The notes beneath the pieces were generated by a model. It had not been told where the DNA came from. It did no database searches and saw only the letters and a list, made by a program, of their open reading frames with translations. Of a DNA stretch of 37,800 bases, positions 15,295-23,153 are shown piece after piece. Origin of the DNA: Proteobacteria bacterium UBA1148 (GTDB taxonomy: Bacteria; Pseudomonadota; Gammaproteobacteria; Steroidobacterales; Rariloculaceae); NCBI GenBank assembly GCA_002311835.1, contig DBZY01000037.1:46669-84468 (forward strand), written 5' to 3'. The translations under genes were made by a program, and so were the position numbers. How positions within the stretch are numbered: the stretch's first letter is position 1; the number at the start of each line of letters is the position of its first letter.

Positions 15295-15870
15295 GTGGAT
15301 CCCGTAAACAAAATAACGTCACGCACCGTCGTTCTACCTCTAGATGATGTCGATACCGATCAGATCATTCCTGCGCGTTTTCTGAGAACAACCGTCAGGG
15401 AAGGCATCGGTGAAAATCTCTTCGCTGATTGGCGGTACCAGAAAGATGGATCACAGAGGGTGGACTTCATCCTAAATCAGCCCAGCGCACAAGGCGCTGA
15501 AATATTAGTGGCAGGACGGAACTTCGGTTGTGGCTCTTCTCGAGAACACGCCCCATGGGCACTTCTAGACCAGGGATTTCGAGCAGTGATAAGTACCGAA
15601 ATAGCTGACATTTTTAGCAACAATTCACTAAAAAACGGTCTGTTACCAGTAATCGTTGATTCTAAAACCCACCAATGGTTGCTCGACAACCCTAATATTG
15701 AGTTGACACTTGATGTAGAAAATAAGCAATTGACGCTTCCGGACGGAAAGACGGTTAGCTTTCCTATCGAGAATTTCTCTCGGTATTGCCTACTGAACGG
15801 AGTGGATCAACTAGGATTCCTGATGGAGTTCACTGAAGTAATCTCTGAATTCGAGGCACAGACCCGTTGA
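15295..15870 (+). CDS. leuD: 3-isopropylmalate dehydratase small subunit
   Basis: This 191-residue swivelling-domain subunit partners LeuC. It shows LDDVDTDQIIPARFL near the N-terminus, FGCGSSREHAPWAL around residues 77-90, and NNSLKNGLLPVIV, all typical of LeuD. It is about ten residues shorter than E. coli LeuD. The start is GTG at 15295, only eight bases after the leuC stop; no ATG is available before conserved sequence. The stop TGA overlaps the leuB TTG start, indicating coupled translation. Confidence 0.95.
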   Translation: MDPVNKITSRTVVLPLDDVDTDQIIPARFLRTTVREGIGENLFADWRYQKDGSQRVDFILNQPSAQGAEILVAGRNFGCGSSREHAPWALLDQGFRAVISTEIADIFSNNSLKNGLLPVIVDSKTHQWLLDNPNIELTLDVENKQLTLPDGKTVSFPIENFSRYCLLNGVDQLGFLMEFTEVISEFEAQTR

Positions 15871-16931
15871 CGCTTTCAGTTGTTACACTCCCGGGTGACG
15901 GAGTTGGCCCCGAGGTAACTGCTCAAGCAACCCGAGTACTCCAGGCGATTTCGGAGCTACTTAATCTAAGCATTGAGATACATGAGGCGCTGATCGGGGG
16001 AGCGGCCTTGGATAGTGTCGGCAATCCTTTGCCAGCCCAAACCCTAGAGTACTGTCGAAGCGCAAATGCTATTTTTCTTGGTGCTGTCGGAGGACCCAAA
16101 TGGGCAAACGCTAAAGTCGAACTGCGTCCAGAACAAGGACTCTTAGGGTTACGGAAAGCTTTAGGGTTGTTTGCAAATCTCAGGCCCATCAAGATCCATC
16201 CAGCGCTCATGGATACATCAGTCTTGCGCCCGGAACTCCTCAAAGGGGTAGATATTCTCATGGTTAGGGAACTAACTGGGGGCCTATATTTTGGGAAACG
16301 AGGCCGTAGTACAAGTTATGCTTTTGATACATGTGAATACTCTGTACGTGAAATAGAACGCATTTCAAGGCTCGCCGGAAATCTTGCAAAAACCCGCCGA
16401 GGAAAAGTCACCTCTGTAGATAAGGCTAATGTACTAGACACCTCTCGGCTATGGCGAGATACGGTTGACCAAGTTTTTGCGGCAGAATTCGCTGACATTG
16501 AACTTGAACATATCTATGTCGATGCCGCCGCCATGTACTTGCTGAGTCGGCCAGCAGATTTCGATGTGCTTCTTACCGAAAACATGTTCGGAGATATTCT
16601 GAGTGACGAAGCATCAATGCTCTCCGGTTCGCTCGGGCTTTTACCATCAGCTTCACTTGGCGCTGACGGTCCGGGGCTCTTCGAACCCATCCATGGCTCC
16701 GCACCCGATATTGCCGGCCAAGGCATCGCAAATCCTTGTGGTGCCATTCTGAGCATTAGCATGCTACTTCGGCATTCTTTAGATCAGCCTCAAGCTGCGG
16801 ACGCCGTGGAGCAAGCGGTGGCCGGCGTTCTTGAAGCTGGTCTCCGTACCTCAGATTTGGCCACCATAGAAGGTAACACTATAAGCACAACGACCTTCGG
16901 CGACGAAGTGCTTTCACGTTTATCGCTTTAA
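15867..16931 (+). CDS. leuB: 3-isopropylmalate dehydrogenase
   Basis: The 354-residue enzyme oxidatively decarboxylates 3-isopropylmalate with NAD+. Features include LPGDGVGPEV at 8-17, LGLFANLRPIKIHP, the substrate-binding ELTGGLYFGKRG, the metal-site NMFGDILSDEASMLSGSLG and the NAD-binding FEPIHGSAPDIAGQGIANP. The start is a TTG at 15867, overlapping the leuD stop (TTGA), which places conserved MTLSVVTLPGDG immediately at the N-terminus. It is the last gene of the operon. A weak inverted repeat at 16935-16950 has no T-run, so I see no convincing terminator behind it. Confidence 0.95.
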   Translation: MTLSVVTLPGDGVGPEVTAQATRVLQAISELLNLSIEIHEALIGGAALDSVGNPLPAQTLEYCRSANAIFLGAVGGPKWANAKVELRPEQGLLGLRKALGLFANLRPIKIHPALMDTSVLRPELLKGVDILMVRELTGGLYFGKRGRSTSYAFDTCEYSVREIERISRLAGNLAKTRRGKVTSVDKANVLDTSRLWRDTVDQVFAAEFADIELEHIYVDAAAMYLLSRPADFDVLLTENMFGDILSDEASMLSGSLGLLPSASLGADGPGLFEPIHGSAPDIAGQGIANPCGAILSISMLLRHSLDQPQAADAVEQAVAGVLEAGLRTSDLATIEGNTISTTTFGDEVLSRLSL

Positions 16932-16956
16932 AAATCTCCATACGGATTTGATTTAT

Positions 16957-16982
16957 AAGCAATTTATTTGACTATATTGCTT
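16957..16982. repeat. Inverted repeat in the leuB-his intergenic region
   Basis: AAGCAAT (16957-16963) and ATTGCTT (16976-16982) are perfect complements separated by 12 bases. The second arm touches the candidate -35 of the his promoter. No T-tract follows, so it is not a typical terminator. It may be an extra operator, but this is unproven. Confidence 0.45.
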
Positions 16983-17007
16983 GACTCTGACTACTTGTTT
17001 CTATAAT
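16981..17007 (+). promoter_or_regulatory. Promoter of the regulator-his operon
   Basis: A perfect -10 TATAAT (17002-17007) is preceded by TTGACT (16981-16986) with a 15-base spacer, shorter than the optimal 17. Transcription would start near 17014, inside the palindromic operator, about 29 bases before the regulator's ATG. Confidence 0.65.
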
Positions 17008-17021
17008 GTAATATTACATTA
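17004..17021. promoter_or_regulatory. 18-bp perfect palindrome, candidate operator for the TrpR-like regulator
   Basis: TAATGTAATATTACATTA is its own reverse complement. It overlaps the -10 box and predicted start point, exactly where a repressor would block transcription. A further ACATTA-like half-site follows at 17023-17029. Its position directly before the regulator gene suggests autoregulation. Confidence 0.72.
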
Positions 17022-17042
17022 ATACATTAGCCAATTAATACT

Positions 17043-17351
17043 ATGAAAGATTACCGTGGCATGAGCAATCGAAGGGTGGCTCGAGCTGAGGCTGGGCTCT
17101 ATCGGGCTATTCTGACGTTGAGAAACGAGACTGAATGTCAGAAATTCTTTTCAGACCTTTGCACTCCCGCAGAACTCGAAGCGCTTGTGGACCGTTGGGC
17201 GGTCGTTGCACACCTGGCAGATGGCCTCCCCTATCGGAGAATTCATGAACTGACAGGAGTTTCGGTTACGACCATTGGACGTGTGGCGCGCTTTTTATCA
17301 ACAGGCAGCGGCGGGTATAAAACGGCTCTCAAGAGACTAAGCGCGTTTTAA
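17043..17351 (+). CDS. TrpR-like (YerC/YecD family) regulator, probable repressor of the his operon
   Basis: The 102-residue all-helical protein matches the Trp repressor superfamily, with LCTPAELEALVDRWAVVAHL at about 39-58 and the DNA-binding helix-turn-helix GLPYRRIHELTGVSVTTIGRVARFL at about 61-85. Family members of the YerC/YecD type lie next to his genes in several bacteria. It is the first gene after the 18-bp palindrome and precedes hisG by 26 bases, so regulation of histidine synthesis with histidine as corepressor is a reasonable inference. No strong ribosome binding site precedes ATG 17043; the ATG at 17061 is an alternative, though the longer form fits the family. It is not tryptophan's own TrpR, since no trp gene is nearby. 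Confidence 0.85.
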   Translation: MKDYRGMSNRRVARAEAGLYRAILTLRNETECQKFFSDLCTPAELEALVDRWAVVAHLADGLPYRRIHELTGVSVTTIGRVARFLSTGSGGYKTALKRLSAF

Positions 17352-17377
17352 GACCACTTCCGCAAAGGAGAAAATAA

Positions 17378-18280
17378 ATGGAACAACAAGATACGCGCAT
17401 CAAGATCGCTGTGCAGAAGTCGGGCCGATTGACCGAACACTCCATAGAGCTACTTGTTCGATGCGGGCTGAGCTATTCAAAAGGGCGTGATCAACTTATC
17501 TGCTATGGTGAGAATATGCCGGTAGATATTCTGCTGGTAAGAGATGATGATATTCCCTCGCTAGTCCAAGAGAATACCTGCGATCTCGGTATCGTTGGTA
17601 TCAACATTATCGAAGAGTGTTGGCTCAGTTTTAAAGATCAGGGGGAATCCACTCTTTTCTCACAAGTAACTCCCCTCGACTATGGTCACTGCAGACTTTC
17701 GTTTGCGGTACCGGACGAGGTTACCTACACAGGGCCACAATCACTAGAAGGTATGAGAATTGCTACTACCTACCCCCGAATTGTATCGTCGTACCTAGAA
17801 GCTCAGGGTATTAATGGAACCATTGTAAAATTCTCGGGTGCCGTCGAAATTGCGCCTAGCTTAGGCAAAGCAGATTTAATCTGCGACCTCGTTTCCAGTG
17901 GCGAGACGTTGCGTGCACACAATCTCTATGAAGCTGAAACCATTCTTGAGAGCAGTGCAGCGCTGATACGGACACCTATTGAAGCAACTAGTCAAAAGGC
18001 TGAGTGGATCCAAAGGCTGCTGCAGAGAATTCAGGGCGTACTCCAAGTCAAGGAAAGCAAATACATCATGCTACATGCCCCAAAAAGCGCCTTAGAGGAG
18101 ATTCGCGCTCTACTTCCAGGTAGTGAAGCCCCTACGATCATCCCATTGGAAGGATGCGATGACAAAGTGGCTGTCCATGCTGTGTGCAAAGAAAACGTTT
18201 TCTGGGAGACACTTGAAGAGCTTAAGGAGGCAGGCGCGAGCTCGATGCTGGTTATACCCGTCGAGAAGATGCTTGCCTGA
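17378..18280 (+). CDS. hisG: ATP phosphoribosyltransferase, long form
   Basis: The 300-residue protein starts histidine synthesis by joining ATP and PRPP. It shows IKIAVQKSGRLTEHSIELL at 9-27, CDLGIVGINIIEE around residue 68-80, RIATTYPRIVSSYLEAQG, and the PRPP-binding SGAVEIAPSLGKADLICDLVSSGETL. The C-terminal 75 residues (YIMLHAPKSALEEIRALLPG through VIPVEKML) form the ACT-like histidine-binding domain, so this is the homohexameric, feedback-inhibited HisG_L that needs no HisZ. The length matches E. coli (299). AAAGGAG precedes the ATG. Confidence 0.97.
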   Translation: MEQQDTRIKIAVQKSGRLTEHSIELLVRCGLSYSKGRDQLICYGENMPVDILLVRDDDIPSLVQENTCDLGIVGINIIEECWLSFKDQGESTLFSQVTPLDYGHCRLSFAVPDEVTYTGPQSLEGMRIATTYPRIVSSYLEAQGINGTIVKFSGAVEIAPSLGKADLICDLVSSGETLRAHNLYEAETILESSAALIRTPIEATSQKAEWIQRLLQRIQGVLQVKESKYIMLHAPKSALEEIRALLPGSEAPTIIPLEGCDDKVAVHAVCKENVFWETLEELKEAGASSMLVIPVEKMLA

Positions 18281-19611
18281 TGAACACTATGAAGCGATAT
18301 GACTGGCACACACTGAGTCAGAATGATCAGGAACAGCTGCTACGCCGGCCTGCATTTGATAACGGTTCTAACCTATATCAGCAGGTAGCGGCTATCGTAG
18401 ATCGAGTCCGCTCAGATGGAGATAATGCGGTACTCAAGCTAACGGAGGAATTAGACGGGATCCGCCTCCCTACCCTTTCGGTTTCCCAGAACGAGATTGA
18501 TGAAGCCGAAGCTTCGCTAGAAAACGACGATCGCGAAGCTATCCGTGCAGCAGCGGCAAATATAGAGCGATTTCATCAAGCTCAGCTTCCTGACTCGTTA
18601 TCGGTCGAAACCATGCCTGGTGTCCGGTGCGAGCGGCTGAACCGTCCAATTCCTGAAGTGGGTCTCTATGTCCCAGCCGGAAGCGCACCACTGCCATCCA
18701 CCGCATTGATGCTGGGTATTCCCGCCCGTTTAGCGGGATGTTCGACCCGAATCCTATGCAGCCCCCCACAGGCTGACGGCTCTGTCGACCCGGCTGTACT
18801 TTACGTAGCACGAATCTGCGGAATTTCTGCAGTTTTCAAAGTTGGAGGAGCTCAAGCTATTGCCGCAATGGCTTATGGCACTCAATCCATACCGAAGGTT
18901 GCCAAACTGTTTGGCCCCGGCAATGCCTGGGTAACGGAAGCTAAGGCTCAAGTCGCCCAAGATCCGCTAGGCGCCGCACAGGACATGCCTGCAGGTCCTT
19001 CGGAGGTTCTTGTTATTGCAGATCAAGACGCAAATCCGGCTTTCGTTGCAGCCGATCTACTATCCCAGGCTGAACATGGCCCGGATTCCCAGATCATCCT
19101 CATCACAACCAGCGAGACACTCCTGGCAGCTACACTGGGTGAAATCGAGCGGCAGCAAAAACTGCTGAGCCGGAATGAGATCATCCAGGAATCGCTAACG
19201 CACTCTCGGGCAATTCTAGTTGCTGATATTGGGACCGCGCTGAAAGTATCAAATAAATACGCCCCTGAGCACTTAATCCTACAGATCTCGGATCCCCGCA
19301 CAGTGCTGGACCGAATTCAGGCCGCAGGCTCTGTATTCCTTGGGCCCTGGACTCCAGAATCAGTTGGTGATTACTGTAGCGGCACAAATCATGTGCTACC
19401 AACCTACGGATTTGCACGCTCCTATTCTGGTCTTGGAGTTACGGACTTCCTTCGAACTATGACAGTGCAAAGCCTCACCGTCGAGGGGCTCAAAGCCATC
19501 GGCCCTATCGCAGAAAGGCTAGCTAACTTGGAAGGATTGGATGCCCATGCGCGAGCTGTGCGCGAGCGACTTAATGTGCTTGGAAAAATCCCAGAAGATG
19601 ATCCAATATGA
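18280..19611 (+). CDS. hisD: Histidinol dehydrogenase
   Basis: The 443-residue zinc enzyme oxidises histidinol to histidine in two NAD-dependent steps. It carries GLYVPAGSAPLPSTALML at 128-145, KLFGPGNAWVTEAK at 209-222, the zinc site in LLSQAEHGPDSQ (Gln263, His266) and the catalytic pair Glu330-His331 in KYAPEHLIL. GDYCSGTNHVLPTYG and the C-terminal HARAVRERL provide further conserved residues. Start ATG 18280 overlaps the hisG stop by one base. The length is close to E. coli HisD (434), with a slightly longer N-terminus (MNTMKRYDWHTLSQ). Confidence 0.97.
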   Translation: MNTMKRYDWHTLSQNDQEQLLRRPAFDNGSNLYQQVAAIVDRVRSDGDNAVLKLTEELDGIRLPTLSVSQNEIDEAEASLENDDREAIRAAAANIERFHQAQLPDSLSVETMPGVRCERLNRPIPEVGLYVPAGSAPLPSTALMLGIPARLAGCSTRILCSPPQADGSVDPAVLYVARICGISAVFKVGGAQAIAAMAYGTQSIPKVAKLFGPGNAWVTEAKAQVAQDPLGAAQDMPAGPSEVLVIADQDANPAFVAADLLSQAEHGPDSQIILITTSETLLAATLGEIERQQKLLSRNEIIQESLTHSRAILVADIGTALKVSNKYAPEHLILQISDPRTVLDRIQAAGSVFLGPWTPESVGDYCSGTNHVLPTYGFARSYSGLGVTDFLRTMTVQSLTVEGLKAIGPIAERLANLEGLDAHARAVRERLNVLGKIPEDDPI

Positions 19612-20744
19612 ACTTTAGCACTGACAACGACATCCTCGATCTCGCACGACCGGAGCTTAGAACATTGGTTCCGTACACTCCTGGTGCCTATGAGCCGACT
19701 TGCATTCGCATGAACGCGAACGAATCTCCATATCGAGCCCTGGGAGATACCACGTCTCGAGGACTTAATATCTATCCACCACCGCGACCTTGGGAGTTAC
19801 GAGACCAATTAGCGGAGCAATACTCCGTCCCTGCGGAGCAAATCTTGGTTACTCGCGGCAGCAGCGAAGCCATTGATGTGTTAATTCGAGGGTTTTGTTC
19901 GGCTCGGAAGGAAGAAATCATTATTTGTCCCCCGACATTCGATATGTACCGTCTCTACGCTGGAATCCAAGACGTAGATGCAACCGAGATACCTTTAATA
20001 CGAAATGCTGACCCGAGACTCGATTTCGCTCTTGACACTAAGACATTGATCAATGCCCTGAACAAACGCACCAAATTGGTTTTCATTTGCTCGCCAAACA
20101 ACCCTACTGGCCGCTCTACAGCGGCAAGTGAGATCGAAGCGGTTTGTAAAGCAGCCAACGGGAGGGCTCTTGTTATTCTTGATGAAGCCTATTTGGAATT
20201 TTCAGACAAAAAAAGCTTACAAAGCTTGCAAGAACGTTATGAACACGTGGTGTGTCTCCGCACTCTATCGAAGTTTGTATCTCTTGCGGGCGTACGTTGC
20301 GGAGCGCTTATCGCAATACCGAAACTCATTGAGTTCTTAGGTAGTGTGTTACCACCCTATACTTTTCCAACCCCGTCTATAGAGCTTGCACTCAAAGCTC
20401 TCTCGACAGACTCTCTGAAGATTTCCATGGAACGGAACACGCTACTACGTACAGAACGAGCTCGACTTGCAGCAGAATTAAAAAGCATTCCAGCTGTTAC
20501 AAAGATATGGCCAAGCGATGCAAATTTCTTACTTATTGAAGTCCAAAATCGAAAGGAATTTAGCGAAGCGGCTCGGCGTAGCGGCATTCTAGTGCGAACA
20601 TTCGGAGAACAAAAATCACTGGAACAGTGCGTGCGCATCACTATCGGCCGACCTGAAGATAATGACTTTTTACTCGAAGCCCTTTCAATGCTTGGTCACA
20701 ACAAGATTTCTGTAAGAGAGAGGAAATCCCTCGATGATCAGTAA
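19608..20744 (+). CDS. hisC: Histidinol-phosphate aminotransferase
   Basis: The 378-residue class I/II PLP enzyme converts imidazole-acetol phosphate to histidinol phosphate. Features are RMNANESPY at 34-42, the ring-binding NIYPPPRPWELRDQL, TRGSSEAIDVLIR at 82-94, SPNNPTGRST at 162-171, LDEAYLEFS at 191-199 and the PLP lysine in RTLSKFVSLAGVRCG (Lys222). Start ATG overlaps hisD by four bases (ATGA). It is some 20 residues longer than E. coli HisC, with a C-terminal tail (NKISVRERKSLDDQ) that overlaps hisB. Confidence 0.96.
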   Translation: MNFSTDNDILDLARPELRTLVPYTPGAYEPTCIRMNANESPYRALGDTTSRGLNIYPPPRPWELRDQLAEQYSVPAEQILVTRGSSEAIDVLIRGFCSARKEEIIICPPTFDMYRLYAGIQDVDATEIPLIRNADPRLDFALDTKTLINALNKRTKLVFICSPNNPTGRSTAASEIEAVCKAANGRALVILDEAYLEFSDKKSLQSLQERYEHVVCLRTLSKFVSLAGVRCGALIAIPKLIEFLGSVLPPYTFPTPSIELALKALSTDSLKISMERNTLLRTERARLAAELKSIPAVTKIWPSDANFLLIEVQNRKEFSEAARRSGILVRTFGEQKSLEQCVRITIGRPEDNDFLLEALSMLGHNKISVRERKSLDDQ

Positions 20745-21807
20745 AATTCTTTTCCTCGATCGTGACGGCACACTGGTCGGTGAACCAGCTGATAAGCAAG
20801 TTGATAGCCCCACAAAGGTCCGACTCATGCCTGGAGTTATTCCTGCGTTACTGCGCGCCAAGGATGCTGGATACGATTTCGTGATCGTTAGCAACCAGGA
20901 TGGTTTAGGCACCGAGAGTTTCCCACAAGAATCGTTCGAAAATACTCAGGAATATATACGGGCTTTGTTCTCTTCTCAGGGAATTGAATTCACCGCAGAA
21001 TTCTTTTGTCCACATTTTATTAAGGATGATTGCGCGTGTCGAAAGCCAAAAATAGGGCTTTTAAAAACCTATCTGTCATCTATTCAACTGGATCGTCAAC
21101 GCTCGGCCGTCATTGGAGATCGAGACACTGATTCTGAACTTGCCGACAACTTAGGTCTACGTAGCTTTAGAATTTCGACCGATGGTTCGAACGATGAGAA
21201 TTGGGAACGAATTGCACATATTCTCCTTGACGAACCTCGCAGGGCTTCCGTCAGTCGATTTACCCAAGAGACGCGTATACAGGTCGATGTTGATCTAGAT
21301 CGTACTGGAAGCGCAAAGATTAATACCGGGATAGGTTTCTTCGATCACATGTTGGAACAACTTGGAAAACATGGTGATTTTGAACTCACTATAGGATGCG
21401 AGGGTGATCTAGAGGTTGATGAACACCACACTGTAGAAGATGTCGCCCTTGCACTAGGGGAGGCTCTCAGAAGAGCGTTGAGCGATAAGCGCGGGATTCA
21501 ACGCTATGGGTTTGTGCTCCCTATGGATGAAGCTCAGGCGCGCGTCAGTATCGATCTAGGTGGGCGCCCTTATGCGGTTTTTGATGGCGAATTTTCTCGC
21601 GACCGGGTTGGGGGGTTACCGACGGAACTAGTCCCTCATTTTTTTCGATCTCTAGGCGAAAGCTTAGGTGCTGCCATCCACATTCAAGTCAGTGGGGAAA
21701 ATGCGCACCATATGGTGGAGGCTTGCTTCAAGGGTGTAGCACGAAGTCTTAGACAAGCTTTCCTCAGGGAAGGCAGCGAATTACCTTCGACAAAGGGTGT
21801 GCTATGA
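20734..21807 (+). CDS. hisB: Bifunctional histidinol-phosphatase / imidazoleglycerol-phosphate dehydratase
   Basis: The 357-residue fusion has an N-terminal HAD phosphatase domain (about 1-165) with FLDRDGTL (nucleophile Asp9, Asp11), a zinc cluster at Cys92, His94, Cys100 and Cys102, and GDRDTDSELA. The C-terminal dehydratase domain (about 170-357) contains GIGFFDHMLEQLGKHG, the manganese-binding DEHHTVEDVALALGEAL, SIDLGGRPYAVF and ENAHHMVEACFK. The fused form is typical of enteric bacteria and Xanthomonadales. It overlaps hisC by 11 bases, and GAGAGAGG lies just upstream of the ATG. Confidence 0.97.
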   Translation: MISKILFLDRDGTLVGEPADKQVDSPTKVRLMPGVIPALLRAKDAGYDFVIVSNQDGLGTESFPQESFENTQEYIRALFSSQGIEFTAEFFCPHFIKDDCACRKPKIGLLKTYLSSIQLDRQRSAVIGDRDTDSELADNLGLRSFRISTDGSNDENWERIAHILLDEPRRASVSRFTQETRIQVDVDLDRTGSAKINTGIGFFDHMLEQLGKHGDFELTIGCEGDLEVDEHHTVEDVALALGEALRRALSDKRGIQRYGFVLPMDEAQARVSIDLGGRPYAVFDGEFSRDRVGGLPTELVPHFFRSLGESLGAAIHIQVSGENAHHMVEACFKGVARSLRQAFLREGSELPSTKGVL

Positions 21808-22400
21808 ACCTATCGCCCATCATCATCGCAAGCGGGGGAGCAAACTTGGCGTCTCTCCAGTTCGCGCTTGAGCGGCTCGGTGTTATTGCCCCCGTAACTG
21901 AAAGCGCAACGCAGATAAAAGCAGCGAGTCATGTACTGCTCCCAGGAGTAGGCACGGCACAGGATGCCATGACACGGCTCCACGCAGCGGGATTGGTCGA
22001 TGTGATACGGAAACTCAAGCAACCTGTACTCGGAATTTGTCTCGGCTTACAGCTTCTTTATAGTGGCTCAGACGAAAATGATGCAGAGTGTATAGGCATC
22101 ATACCGGGACAAGCTTATCGGTTTCCGCAGAGTGCCAAACTCCCTGTTCCACAAATGGGTTGGAATGCGCTTAAACGAATTGCCGATTCGCCACTAATCG
22201 CCGGCATCGAAGATGGGGACTACGCATATTTCATTCATAGTTACGCGCTACCTCAAGGAACTTACACTTACGCAACCTCTGAGTACGGGAACATTTTTTC
22301 AGCTGTTGTACAGCAAGATAACTTTTTCGCTACCCAGTTTCATCCAGAGCGATCGGCTCGTGTAGGGGCGAGAGTGCTATCCAACTTTCTGAGTATTTAG
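21804..22400 (+). CDS. hisH: Imidazole glycerol phosphate synthase, glutaminase subunit
   Basis: The 198-residue class I glutamine amidotransferase supplies ammonia to HisF. The catalytic triad is visible as Cys79 in LGICLGLQLL, and His180 and Glu182 in FATQFHPERS. LLPGVGTAQDAM is at 46-57 and PVPQMGWNAL at 114-123. Start ATG overlaps hisB by four bases. The length matches E. coli (196). It forms a heterodimer with HisF, encoded two genes downstream. Confidence 0.96.
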   Translation: MNLSPIIIASGGANLASLQFALERLGVIAPVTESATQIKAASHVLLPGVGTAQDAMTRLHAAGLVDVIRKLKQPVLGICLGLQLLYSGSDENDAECIGIIPGQAYRFPQSAKLPVPQMGWNALKRIADSPLIAGIEDGDYAYFIHSYALPQGTYTYATSEYGNIFSAVVQQDNFFATQFHPERSARVGARVLSNFLSI

Positions 22401-22415
22401 ATACGGATCGAAACA

Positions 22416-23153
22416 ATGGACTTACTTCCAGCGATCGACATCCGAGGCGGTAAATGCGTTCGACTATTGAAGGGTGATTTTCATCAGGAAACACACTACG
22501 AGGCAACCCCCGCCAATCTCGCCCAGCGTTACGCCGATTTGGGTGCACGCTGGGTACACGTCGTGGATTTGGATGGCGCTAGGGATGGCTCACCACAGAA
22601 TCTTGATCTCGTTGCCACTATAGCGCAAACAAAAAAAATAGAGATTCAACTGGGCGGTGGTATCCGATCAGAAACAGATTTGATCCGTGCACTAACAGTT
22701 GTTAACCGAGTAGTGGTTGGCAGTCTCGCAGCCACTTCACCTAATCTAGTCGAACATTGGCTCAGAGAGTTTGGTCCGAATCGGCTAACGTTAGCTCTGG
22801 ATGTTAGACTCGATCAGGATAATGAACCGTTTATTGCAACCCATGGTTGGACGAAAGACTCCAAACTTACACTTTGGGCAGCATTAGATCGCTATTCTCA
22901 GGCAGGCCTTCGCAACGTACTTTGCACCGATGTCGATAGAGATGGTGCACTCAAAGGCCCTAACCTCAAGCTCTATAAAACCTGTGTTGAACGCTGTCCT
23001 GACATCTCGTTTCAGGCTTCTGGGGGTGTACGCAATATCCAGGACTTATGTGAACTCTCAAAAACAGGTGTGGCGTTCGCTATTTCAGGAAAAGCACTCC
23101 TAGAAGGATTGCTTTCAGATGAGGAGATGCGGTCATTCTTGCCAAACGGATAA
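22416..23153 (+). CDS. hisA: ProFAR isomerase (1-(5-phosphoribosyl)-5-[(phosphoribosylamino)methylideneamino]imidazole-4-carboxamide isomerase)
   Basis: The 245-residue TIM barrel performs the Amadori-type ring opening before HisF. The catalytic aspartates are Asp8 (LLPAIDIRGGKCVRL) and Asp129 (LTLALDVR). Phosphate-binding loops are LGGGIRSETD at 79-88 and ASGGVRNIQDL near residue 200. VLCTDVDRDGALKGPN is also typical. It starts 15 bases after hisH. Its last 19 bases overlap the start of hisF, including that gene's ribosome binding site. Confidence 0.96.
   Translation: MDLLPAIDIRGGKCVRLLKGDFHQETHYEATPANLAQRYADLGARWVHVVDLDGARDGSPQNLDLVATIAQTKKIEIQLGGGIRSETDLIRALTVVNRVVVGSLAATSPNLVEHWLREFGPNRLTLALDVRLDQDNEPFIATHGWTKDSKLTLWAALDRYSQAGLRNVLCTDVDRDGALKGPNLKLYKTCVERCPDISFQASGGVRNIQDLCELSKTGVAFAISGKALLEGLLSDEEMRSFLPNG
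23121..23126 (+). promoter_or_regulatory. Ribosome binding site that fixes the hisF start
   Basis: GAGGAG ends eight bases before the ATT at 23135. No ATG, GTG or TTG exists in the hisF frame between the upstream in-frame TGA (23120-23122) and codon 29, so this site points to the ATT. Confidence 0.75.

Noticed and set aside
16932..16955. Terminator after leuB
   Set aside because: Only a 5-bp AAATC/GATTT stem with no T-run is present; too weak to call.
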